Assembly (NCBI GenBank): GCA_024743115.1
Contig: JANSXC010000001.1
Coordinates: forward strand, 243,628-307,627
DNA: 64,000 nt
Source of the DNA: a bacterium
GTDB lineage: Bacteria; Planctomycetota; UBA1135; UBA2386
Direction: 5' to 3'
The notes under the pieces: generated by a model
The model's database searches: none
Seen by the model: the letters and a program-made list of their open reading frames with translations, nothing else
Told to the model about the DNA's origin: nothing
Program-made: the position numbers and the translations under genes
Shown: positions 43,530 through 51,566 of the stretch, piece by piece
Layout of the letters: every line of letters begins with the position of its first letter
Position numbering within the stretch: the stretch's first letter is position 1

Positions 43530-44882
43530 CTACTGGATCAAGAACGTGAGCGAGTTCGAGACCTCGAAGGCGGCGCCGAAGCCAAGCGCTACGGCGTGGA
43601 ACGCGACGCCCACCAGTCCCGTCGAGTTGGGGATCGGCACGGGGAGGGTGTGCGATCCCTGGCTGTCCAGGGCCGCCGACGTCGCGATGATCGGGCTGTT
43701 GACGTCGAGGTAGGTTCCACACCCGAGCACGTCGGCGGCTTCCGGCAGGAGGCTGACCACCGAGAAGCCGTAGAACGCCACTCCGCTGGCGGGACCGCGG
43801 CTCGTCGACAGACCGAAGCCGGGGTTGGGGACGGTCGGGGAGCCGTTGGCCGAGAGGTCGATGGTGCCGCATCCTGCACCGGTCGATACGACCTGTGAGC
43901 GGTACGTCGTGGCGTTGGCGGGAATGGCTGCGCCCTGTTGATTGACGACCGCGCCGTAGTAGGTCGGGCCGATCAGGTACGGGAAGGCCGGATCGCCGTT
44001 CGCGTCGACCGTCGCGTAGTAGGCGTACGTGCCGTTGGGATACTCCGGAGTCACCGCGAAGCGGCCGTTGTGTTCGTCGAGGTCGCCGGAGTTCGTCACG
44101 AACTCGAAGTCCTCGATGAAGGCGCCGATCGGGAACTGCGCGCTGACCACGGGGCCGTACAGGTTCGCCGGGAGCGGGGTGCCATCCGGTAGCGTCTGCC
44201 GGACCGTGATATTGCGGGGTTGCCAGCCCGGCTCCATGCGACGGATACCGCCGCCACCCGTCGTGTTGGAGTAGCCATATGGCCCATACACGGGATAGCC
44301 GTCGTAGGCAAACCCGATCAATGGCGAGTGCTCGGAGCCGTAGGTCTCGCCCGCCTGTAACAGGTATTCCGACGGATAGCAGTGATAGTGGTATACGCCG
44401 CGCGGCGCCGGGTGGCCGAGTGCCGCGTCGAGCCCGCCCAGTTCGAAGTGAAGCGCGTTCTGGAACCAGGTGTTCTGGTTGAAGTAGGAGCGGCCGTCTT
44501 CCTGGTTGAAGAACGGGACGCCATTGAGCATCACCCCGATCGAGCCGAGCCGCGTCGCTTGCGGCGTAGTGGCTGGCGTCGGCGTGAGCGTGATCTTGTG
44601 AACCAGCGCCTGGTCGGCGGGAACTCCCGGGTTGCCGGGGAACGGGCCGCAGTAGTGCGAGGGGATGCCGCTGGCAAGCACGTAGACGAACGAGTTGTCA
44701 TACGCGACCTGCTGAACGTCCGCCGGCAAGGTGCTGACGGCGGCGTGGATCGTGGCGTTGGTGCTGGCGCCCTTGGCGTCGTAGAGGTTCTGGCGCCAGG
44801 CGGTGACTTCGGGGCCTTGTGCCAACGCGCTCGTCGAGAGCGTGCAGAGCAGGGCGGCGTCGGAGAGGCGGAGTGGTTTCAT
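43530..44882 (-). CDS. Exported YHYH-domain protein with shared C-terminal domain
   Basis: A 450-residue protein with signal peptide (LSDAALLCTLSTSALAQ). The YHYH domain is shown by GVYHYHCYPSEYL at about residue 165 and by surrounding family features: SIGVMLNGVPFFNQ, HFELGGLDAALGHPAPRG, LIGFAYDGYPVYGPYGY and DLDEHNGRFAVTPEYPNGTY. The function of YHYH domains is not known; they are often near copper or respiratory genes, as here. The C-terminal 115 residues (from GAGCGT, second Cys in LGCGTYL) are the shared exported-protein domain. ATG at 44880-44882 chosen as it starts the signal. First gene of the operon, 44 bp before the YtkA-like gene. Confidence 0.85.
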   Translation of the reverse strand: MKPLRLSDAALLCTLSTSALAQGPEVTAWRQNLYDAKGASTNATIHAAVSTLPADVQQVAYDNSFVYVLASGIPSHYCGPFPGNPGVPADQALVHKITLTPTPATTPQATRLGSIGVMLNGVPFFNQEDGRSYFNQNTWFQNALHFELGGLDAALGHPAPRGVYHYHCYPSEYLLQAGETYGSEHSPLIGFAYDGYPVYGPYGYSNTTGGGGIRRMEPGWQPRNITVRQTLPDGTPLPANLYGPVVSAQFPIGAFIEDFEFVTNSGDLDEHNGRFAVTPEYPNGTYAYYATVDANGDPAFPYLIGPTYYGAVVNQQGAAIPANATTYRSQVVSTGAGCGTIDLSANGSPTVPNPGFGLSTSRGPASGVAFYGFSVVSLLPEAADVLGCGTYLDVNSPIIATSAALDSQGSHTLPVPIPNSTGLVGVAFHAVALGFGAAFEVSNSLTFLIQ

Positions 44883-45292
44883 GGCTCGATTGGTCGGGTT
44901 CTTTCGGAGCGACAATCAGCCGGTACGTTTGCTATGACCGACCTGATTGGCGTCGTATGGGGCCGACTCTGGTAACGCGTGTGTCACCTTTGTCTCCACT
45001 GGGCCGGATGGGAATTTCTCTAACTCATTGGCGAGTTCGGCAATCGCCCCAAGGCGCGGCTCCTTACGTGGACGCGACGCCGGATGTACGGAGCCGTCGT
45101 GGAAGCGCGGTACGGACGTGGCGCCCGGTCCACGTGAGCGAGCTCATCGGCCACCCTGGGCAGTGGTCGATTGGGCCTGGCAGCAAATCCACGGGTCTCC
45201 CTGCCCGCGGTTGCATTGCCGTGGCCCGCGACGGTCGGGGTCCTTACTGCCCCGTCGCGTCGCCCGGGCGATTTACGACTTGCGCGTCGCGC
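44883..45292. other. Intergenic region, promoter side of the YHYH operon
   Basis: A 410-bp gap between the Kelch gene (its 5' end lies further right; here is its stop side) and the start of the YHYH gene. Open frames on both strands do not look like protein. No terminator-like hairpin with T run stands out. The YHYH operon promoter should lie at the left end. Confidence 0.4.
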
Positions 45293-46690
45293 TCAGAGAG
45301 CGCCGATGACGCCAGCGATCGCGTTCGTGCTCGTCAGTGAGGTGATGCTGCTACCGCTGGTTTCGAGCGAGAGCATCTGCCCGTTGAGGCCGAGGCCTGC
45401 GAACGTCGGGTCGTTCGGGATCTGGAACGCGTAGTTGGCCTGGCCACCCGCGGGGAACAGCAGCAGGACCGAATCCGTGGTCACAAGGAGATCGCAGCCT
45501 GCACCCGCCGCGGGAGTGAACGTGCTCAGGGGCGTGGACTGGGTGCCGAACCCGAAGATCATCGCGCCGAGGGCGCCGCTCGCGAAGCCCGAGCCCGTGA
45601 GGCTCCAGCTCCGGCCGGTCCACGGCAGGGTGTCGGAGTCGAGCAACATCCCGCCGCACCCGGAGCCCGCCGCGGGAGCGGCGGCAGGAACGACCGACTG
45701 GTAGTCGTAGGTGCTGGTGGGGACGAGGTTGCCTTGTCCGCTGACCTTGATCGTCTTGCCAAGGGCCGGAACGTAGGCCAGGAAGAAGCGGCTGAAGTAG
45801 CCGAGCCCGGGTCGGATGACCCAGTCGTTCGTCAGCGAGTCGAACTCGGACACGCCGTTGAATTGATTCGCCGGCGTGCCGCCGTTGCCCGACGGCATCA
45901 CCAGTCGCTGGCGGGCTTCATCGTACGTGGCGCTGTTGGCCACCACGCCTTGGGGGTCCGTCGTGGTCGGGATCAGCGTCCATTCCGCACCGTCCCAACT
46001 GTGTACGTCACGGCGCCACTTGGTCGGGGCCGACAGCGACGCGTCCTGACCACCGACGAGCAGCACGTCACCGATGTCGGGTCGGGTCACGAGGTGGTGC
46101 TGCCGGCGTGTCGAGGGAATGGTCGTCGGGGTCATCTGGACCCAGGCGCTGCCGCCGAAGAGCAACCAGGTGTCGTTGAGATGGGCGCCCGAGCTGTCCA
46201 GGCCACCGAACAACACGATTCCGGTCGAGTTCGGGTCGTAGGCGATCGAGGTGAAGCGGCGGGCCGGGGGGCTGCCCGGCTGGGTCTGGTTGGTCCACGC
46301 GTTGGTGTTCGGGTCCCACTCCCAGGTATCGGCGAGTGCGGCACCGGCGGCATCGTTGCCGCCGAACACCACCAGTCGGCCGCGGGCCGTGTCCCAGGTC
46401 ACACCGGCCTGTGTGCGGGCCGGGGGGGAGCCGGCGGCACCGTTGGCTGTCATCTGGGTCCAGACCTGGCCGTCGAACTGCCAGAGGTCGTTCAGTCGCG
46501 ACCCTCCCGAGTTGCCCGACTGGCCGCCGAAAACGTACATGTGGGTGCCGTCCGTGGCACCGGGGCTCTCACGGCGGAGTGGCGGCTCGCTGCCGCCGGT
46601 CGGCAACAAGGTCCATTCCGGCCCGGGCGCTTGGGCCGTGGCCGCGATCGAGAGGAGGGGGAGGAGGGCGAAAAGGGTTGGTTTTGGCAT
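45293..46690 (-). CDS. Exported Kelch-repeat protein with shared C-terminal domain
   Basis: A 465-residue protein. The ATG at 46688-46690 starts a signal peptide (MPKPTLFALLPLLSIAATAQ). Kelch repeats from about 40 to 290: GTHMYVFGGQSGNSGGSRLNDLWQFDG in outline, GRLVVFGGNDAAGAALADTWEWDP, GIVLFGGLDSSGAHLNDTWLL and GDVLLVGGQDASLS. These fold as a beta propeller. The last 115 residues (from GSGCGG, second Cys in GAGCDLLV) are the shared exported domain. Not a galactose oxidase: no copper ligands are visible. Probable surface protein. Divergent from the sigma-fusion gene at 46938. Confidence 0.85.
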   Translation of the reverse strand: MPKPTLFALLPLLSIAATAQAPGPEWTLLPTGGSEPPLRRESPGATDGTHMYVFGGQSGNSGGSRLNDLWQFDGQVWTQMTANGAAGSPPARTQAGVTWDTARGRLVVFGGNDAAGAALADTWEWDPNTNAWTNQTQPGSPPARRFTSIAYDPNSTGIVLFGGLDSSGAHLNDTWLLFGGSAWVQMTPTTIPSTRRQHHLVTRPDIGDVLLVGGQDASLSAPTKWRRDVHSWDGAEWTLIPTTTDPQGVVANSATYDEARQRLVMPSGNGGTPANQFNGVSEFDSLTNDWVIRPGLGYFSRFFLAYVPALGKTIKVSGQGNLVPTSTYDYQSVVPAAAPAAGSGCGGMLLDSDTLPWTGRSWSLTGSGFASGALGAMIFGFGTQSTPLSTFTPAAGAGCDLLVTTDSVLLLFPAGGQANYAFQIPNDPTFAGLGLNGQMLSLETSGSSITSLTSTNAIAGVIGAL

Positions 46691-46937
46691 CGTGGGCAAG
46701 GTCGCCGCGGCGAACTAGGCCGGCGGGCTCAGGTCACATCGAAGGTGCGCGTCGCGCGGAACTCGCGAAGCACGTGTGCTCCTCGAGTTCCGCGTGCGTG
46801 CAACCGAAAGACATCAGCACTACCTGTCCGACCAAGGACCCTGAGGCGGCCCAAGTGCTACAGGAAATCGGAGAGATTCGTGGCGCTCCACAACTGCGGC
46901 CGTTCCACCGTCGATGCGCTACTCTTCGAGGCGGACG

Positions 46938-49784
46938 ATGACCACAACAGACATCACCGAGGCCATCGAAGCAGCGTTCGTGGCCTACCGCTGCACACGG
47001 GACGCGGCTGCTTTCGAGGTGGTCTACGACCGCACGGCCCCGCGTCTGCTGGCCGTTGCCGTCAGGGCTCTCGGCGACGCCGGTCTGGCCGAGGACGCGG
47101 TGCACGAAACCTACTTGTTCGCGCTCGAGAACTCGGAACGGTGGAATCCGGAGCAGCCGCTCGAGCCGTGGTTGCTCACCATTCTCGGCTACCGCCTGAA
47201 GAAGGCGCGAACACGCCGCGCTCGGGCGGTCGATGCGCGACGGTTCGTCCACTCCGCCAGCGCCGTGATCGAGCCGGGCGACGATGTGGCCCGTGGCGAA
47301 GAGGTCATGCGAATCGACCATGCGATCTCTTGCCTCGCTCAGCCGTATCGATCGGTGTTGATGCTGCGATTTCGCCGTGGCCTGCGCCCGGTCGATATCG
47401 CCGTCGCGCTCGATCGAACTCCGGGCACGGTGCGCGCGCAGTTGACCCGCGGGCTGGAGATGCTGCGCCGGGCGTTGCCGACGGCTTCGATGGTGTTGCT
47501 GTCGGAGCTGTTGTCCGCCGCGTCGGCTGCGCGGTCGGCCTCCACCGCGGTGGTGCGTGATCGTTTGCGAGCACGAGTTGTCGCGAATCGACGTCCCTTG
47601 ACCGGGGTGCAGCGGTGGCTGTCGTTGCGCGACTGGGGGATGGCGTTGCTCGGCTGTGCCGTAGCGTGGTTCGCCTGGTCCGCCTGGCTGTCCGAACCGA
47701 CGCCGCACCACGATCCGATCACGGCCAAGGAGCAGGCGCGAGCGACGTCGGTTGCGAGCGCCGCTGCCGAACCGGTCGGCCCGCCCGGTGTCGAGAGCAG
47801 GCTGGCGCCGTTGCGTGAGCCAGTGCCCCTCACCGGCGCTCTGCGGGTGATCGTGGAACAATCCGGCAACCCTTTGCCCTTTGCCGGGATCGAACTCGAG
47901 CCCTTGGCGGATCCGCCGCACTACCTGGTCCATCAGTACGTGATCGGGAAGGAGCGTTGGCGGGAGATCGAGTCCTCGGGAAAGACCGCGCCCGAATCGT
48001 TTCGCCGCGCGCGCACGGCGGCGGCGGGTGAGCACGTGTTCTCGCAGCTGCCCGTCGGAAGTTGGATCTGTCGGGCCCTCAATCAGGCCGATGTCATACG
48101 GATCGAAGCCGGGGTGACGAAGGAGGTGCGGCTGGCGGTCGATCCGCGCTCGGTGACGGTTCGTGGCCGGGTGCTGGACTGCGTGGGAGCCCCGGTGCGG
48201 AACGCCGAGGTCTGGTGTTGTGACGAGACCCGCAAGACCGCAGCCCGAGTGCTGACCGTGACTGGCGCAGACGGCCGATTCGTCGCCGCCGTGAGTCCGT
48301 TTACCACGATCGGGGCCGTGCGAGCTGGCAGCGCGTCGGTCGCGCAAACCCTCACTCCGGACAACACCGGTCGTTACGCCGAGGTGACGCTCCGGTTCTG
48401 CGGCGCGGGGGCGGCGTTGAGCGGCCGCGTCGTTGGTCACGATGGTTGCCCGGTCGCCGGTGCCGAGGTCGAGGTGGGCCATGCCAACGACGCGCGAGTG
48501 GGCTCCCACACGGTCGTGGCCGGTGAGGTTGCCCGGCGCATGCGCACGATCACCGACGCCTCCGGGCGGTTCGCATTCGAGTCTCTCGCGCCTGGGCAAA
48601 CCGTCGTGGTGGCTCACCTCGCCGGCTTCGGAGTCGGCCGCGACATCGTAGACTTGCGGCGTCGGTCCGAGTCCAGTGTGGAGCTCTGTCTGCCGTTGGC
48701 TGCGATCGTCACGGGCACCGTGCGCGATGTGCGCGGCCGGCCGGTAGCCGGCGCGCACGTCCGGGTCAGTCGCGCCAACAAGGTCGGGCACTCCTCCTGC
48801 ACGACGGACGATGCCGGCCGCTACAGACTCACGAGTGTCACGCCCGGTCGCCCGACGGTCGAAGTTGTCGACTACCGGGGCTCGTACGCGTTTCGCGTGG
48901 TGTCCTGTGCGGCTGGCGAGAGCGTGACATGGGACCCCGTGCTGTCACCGGACAACCTCCGGCTCGCGGGTCGGGTCGTCGATTCCCAGGGGCGTCCCTA
49001 CCGCGGCGGTTGGATCGTCCACGGCGCGCACTGGCAGGTTCGCGCCCTGCCCCTCGACGAGAACGGTGGTTTCGACCTCGTGCTCTCCGAACGCGTCGCC
49101 GCCATCCCGAGCGGGATTCGGGTCTTCGCCGGTGATCCGCGTGGTCCGGGCGGGCAGGTCGTGGACCAGCCGGTCGCGGGTGCCTCGGGGCTGCGCTCCG
49201 GTTCGACGGACCTCGAGATCACCGTGCCCGCGCGCGTGGCGTGCGACTGTGAGCTGCGTGGTCGATTGGGCGCGGTCCCGGCCGACTGCACACGTTTCGC
49301 GTTCCTCGGCAAAGCGAACGGCCGGACGTGGCGGGAACCGGTGGTGGGGGTTCGCGCCGATGGCGGATTCGTCGTCGGGGGGCTCGAGCCCGGTTCCTAC
49401 GTGCTGCGCGACGAGGTGGCTCGGCGCGAGGTCGGTCCGTTCCAACTCGAGGCGGGTGGTTGCCTGGACATCGGGTTGGTGCGGGTCGCGCCGGTGCCGG
49501 TCGAGTCGAGGCGCTGCGTCATTCACCTCGCGTTGCTCTTCCCGCATGACGTTTCCGCCACCGAACAGTTCCGCTTCGAGGTTCGCGACGAGCAGGATTG
49601 GATCGTGGCCCGCGGTGGCCAGGGTGCGAGCATCGTGGGGCGAGATGTCTTCCTCGAGCTGCCTCGTGGGGTGCTCGACCTCGAGATGATCAGCGGGTCC
49701 GGTCTGGTCGCGCGCCATCGGCTGGAGATCGATCCGGACCGGCCGCCGCTGCGAGCGGTGCCGGTCGTGTTCGCGCCGCGGTAG
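46938..49784 (+). CDS. ECF-type sigma factor fused to a membrane segment and carboxypeptidase-regulatory repeats
   Basis: A 948-residue protein. Residues 20-100 are sigma region 2 (FEVVYDRTAPRLLAVAVRAL, EDAVHETYLFALEN, PWLLTILGYRLKK), 130-180 region 4 (YRSVLMLRFRRGLRPVDIAVALDRTPGTVRAQLTRGLE in outline). A membrane span follows at about 233-251 (WGMALLGCAVAWFAWSAW). The rest is a string of carboxypeptidase-regulatory-like (beta-sandwich) repeats: VRGRVLDCVGAPVRNAEV, LSGRVVGHDGCPVAGAEV, VTGTVRDVRGRPVAGAHV, LAGRVVDSQGRPYRG. The ATG at 46938 has gaggc six bases upstream. The design is a sigma factor tethered to the membrane with an outside sensor; release or masking by the sensor part is inference. 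Divergent from the Kelch gene. Confidence 0.88.
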   Translation: MTTTDITEAIEAAFVAYRCTRDAAAFEVVYDRTAPRLLAVAVRALGDAGLAEDAVHETYLFALENSERWNPEQPLEPWLLTILGYRLKKARTRRARAVDARRFVHSASAVIEPGDDVARGEEVMRIDHAISCLAQPYRSVLMLRFRRGLRPVDIAVALDRTPGTVRAQLTRGLEMLRRALPTASMVLLSELLSAASAARSASTAVVRDRLRARVVANRRPLTGVQRWLSLRDWGMALLGCAVAWFAWSAWLSEPTPHHDPITAKEQARATSVASAAAEPVGPPGVESRLAPLREPVPLTGALRVIVEQSGNPLPFAGIELEPLADPPHYLVHQYVIGKERWREIESSGKTAPESFRRARTAAAGEHVFSQLPVGSWICRALNQADVIRIEAGVTKEVRLAVDPRSVTVRGRVLDCVGAPVRNAEVWCCDETRKTAARVLTVTGADGRFVAAVSPFTTIGAVRAGSASVAQTLTPDNTGRYAEVTLRFCGAGAALSGRVVGHDGCPVAGAEVEVGHANDARVGSHTVVAGEVARRMRTITDASGRFAFESLAPGQTVVVAHLAGFGVGRDIVDLRRRSESSVELCLPLAAIVTGTVRDVRGRPVAGAHVRVSRANKVGHSSCTTDDAGRYRLTSVTPGRPTVEVVDYRGSYAFRVVSCAAGESVTWDPVLSPDNLRLAGRVVDSQGRPYRGGWIVHGAHWQVRALPLDENGGFDLVLSERVAAIPSGIRVFAGDPRGPGGQVVDQPVAGASGLRSGSTDLEITVPARVACDCELRGRLGAVPADCTRFAFLGKANGRTWREPVVGVRADGGFVVGGLEPGSYVLRDEVARREVGPFQLEAGGCLDIGLVRVAPVPVESRRCVIHLALLFPHDVSATEQFRFEVRDEQDWIVARGGQGASIVGRDVFLELPRGVLDLEMISGSGLVARHRLEIDPDRPPLRAVPVVFAPR

Positions 49785-50213
49785 CCGTTCGCCTGACGCG
49801 GGCTTGCGGCGGCGATCGCCGTCATGGTGCCGCTTTCCTGCGGGGCCGTGAGCGCTGGCCATTGGGTTGCCGTCTCTGCTGAATTCCCGGGTGGGGGGCT
49901 GGGCGCGTCCGCCCCCAATGGCCTGCCAAGGTGGGGCCTGTCGCGAGCACGCAGGGACGGCTGCCCGGCAGCGAGCGCCCGGCGCAGGGGGGGGCAGGGG
50001 CACGGGGGCATAGGGGCATAGGGGCATAGGGGCATAGGGAACTTCGGGCGCGTCGGTGGTGCAGCTGGTCAGCAGCAAGTCGCCGCGAGCCACGGCCAGG
50101 CGATGGCATTGGGCGGTTGGGCGACACATGGTGGTGGCGGACGTTCTGCGCGGCGGCCGTTCGGAGCGCTGGCGCAACTCCCGCGCTGCGCGTATCGTCT
50201 TTCCCCCCAAACC
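49785..50213. other. Intergenic region upstream of der
   Basis: A 429-bp gap between the sigma-fusion gene and der. It holds a run of G tracts from about 49986 and the catagggg repeat (50005-50039), listed separately. The rest shows no conserved frame. The der promoter should lie near the right end. Confidence 0.45.
50005..50039 (+). repeat. 8-bp G-tract repeat, possible G-quadruplex
   Basis: ggggcata occurs four times in a row and ends gggaac, so five tracts of three or four G are spaced by cata. Further G runs (up to eight) lie just upstream from about 49987. The pattern satisfies the common quadruplex rule on the plus (coding) strand, 175 bp before the der start. Confidence 0.8.
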
Positions 50214-51542
50214 GTGGCCATTCCTCGCGTCAGCATCGTCGGCCGACCCAACGTCGGCAAATCGAGCCTGCTCAACCGGCTGGTCGGGCGGCGCGTCTCG
50301 ATCGTCGAGCCGACGGCGGGCGTGACCCGCGACCGGATCTCCGCGACAGTGCGACACGAAGACCGCGCCTTCGAGCTCACGGATACCGGCGGGCTCGGAC
50401 TCGTCGACGAGGCGCAGCTCAAGGAACACGTCGAGACGCAGATCGCGGTGGCGATCGAGTCGTCCGACCTCGTGCTGTTCGTCGTGGACGGCAAGGAAGG
50501 GCGCGTGCCCGGCGACGACCTGGTTGCCCGTCGCTTGCGCAAGCTCGACCGCAAGGTGCTGCTCGTCGCCAACAAGATCGAGTCATGGAACGAAGAGCTC
50601 GAGGTGCACGTCTGGCAGCGCCTCGGTTTCGGCGAGCCGCTCGCGGTCAGCGCCAAGGAAGGCTTTGGCTGCACGGACCTGCTCGAGCGCATCGTCAGCG
50701 AGTTGCCCGAAGGTCTCGACGATCCGCCCGATCTGCCGGCCGATGCGCTCAAGTTCGCGGTGATCGGCAAGCGCAACTCAGGCAAGTCGACGCTGATCAA
50801 CCAGCTCGCCGGGGAAGAACGCGTGATCGTCTCCGAGATCGCGGGCACGACGCGCGACGCGGTCGACGTCGTCTTCGAGATCGAAGGCCAGAAGCTCGTC
50901 GCGATCGACACCGCCGGCGTTCGCAAGAAGAAGAGCATCGAGCACGCGATCGAGCTGTTCGCGCACTCACGCAGCAACGAGAGCATCCGCCGCGCGACCG
51001 TGTGCGTGCACATGTTCGATGTGCGCGAGCCGATCAGCCAGGTCGACAAGAACCTCGCGGCCTACTGCGTGGAGCATCACAAGCCGGTGATCCTCGTGGG
51101 CAACAAGATCGACCTCGCGCCCGAGATCGATCTCGAGAAGTGGGACGCCTACATCAAGCAGCAGCTGCCCGGCCTCGATCACGCGCCCGTCGCGTTCCTG
51201 TCGGCGCAGGAAAGGATCAACGTCGTCGAGACGCTCGAGCTGATGTTCGATCTGCGCGACCAGACCCAGCTGCAGATCCCGACGCCGAAGCTGAACGAGG
51301 TGCTGCAGAAGGCCAAGGAGAAGCTCTCGCCATCGAGCGGCGGCTTCCCCAAGCTGTTCTACGGCACGCAGATCGGCACCGAACCGCTGTCGATCCTGGT
51401 GTTCGTCAACGAGCCGAAGGTCTTCAAGGGGCAGTACCAGCGCTACCTCGAGCAGGTGCTGCGCGACACGTTCGGGTGCACCGAGGTGCCGATTCGGCTC
51501 GTGTTCAGGAAGCGCGAGAAGGTCGTGCTCGGCGAGAAGTGA
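50214..51542 (+). CDS. der: Ribosome assembly GTPase Der (EngA)
   Basis: A 442-residue protein with two tandem GTPase domains and a C-terminal KH-like domain, needed for large-subunit assembly. Domain 1: Walker A GRPNVGKSS (G10-S17), DTGG, and a guanine-specificity motif that reads NKIE (N120-E123) instead of NKxD. Domain 2: GKRNSGKST (G185-S192), DTAG, and NKID. The KH-like end includes PSSGGFPKLFYGTQIG and NEPKVFKGQYQRYLEQ. The GTG at 50214 gives MAIPRVSIVGRPNVG, matching family starts; no good Shine-Dalgarno is visible. The membrane protein gene starts 24 bp after the stop. Confidence 0.95.
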   Translation: MAIPRVSIVGRPNVGKSSLLNRLVGRRVSIVEPTAGVTRDRISATVRHEDRAFELTDTGGLGLVDEAQLKEHVETQIAVAIESSDLVLFVVDGKEGRVPGDDLVARRLRKLDRKVLLVANKIESWNEELEVHVWQRLGFGEPLAVSAKEGFGCTDLLERIVSELPEGLDDPPDLPADALKFAVIGKRNSGKSTLINQLAGEERVIVSEIAGTTRDAVDVVFEIEGQKLVAIDTAGVRKKKSIEHAIELFAHSRSNESIRRATVCVHMFDVREPISQVDKNLAAYCVEHHKPVILVGNKIDLAPEIDLEKWDAYIKQQLPGLDHAPVAFLSAQERINVVETLELMFDLRDQTQLQIPTPKLNEVLQKAKEKLSPSSGGFPKLFYGTQIGTEPLSILVFVNEPKVFKGQYQRYLEQVLRDTFGCTEVPIRLVFRKREKVVLGEK

Positions 51543-51566
51543 TCGCGGGGCGATGAGTCGATCGCG

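Noticed and set aside
7633..49949. Shared word tgtcgcgagcac in two gene gaps (about 7634 and 49939)
   Set aside because: Only about 12 bases are the same and the flanks do not align well; could be chance at this GC content.
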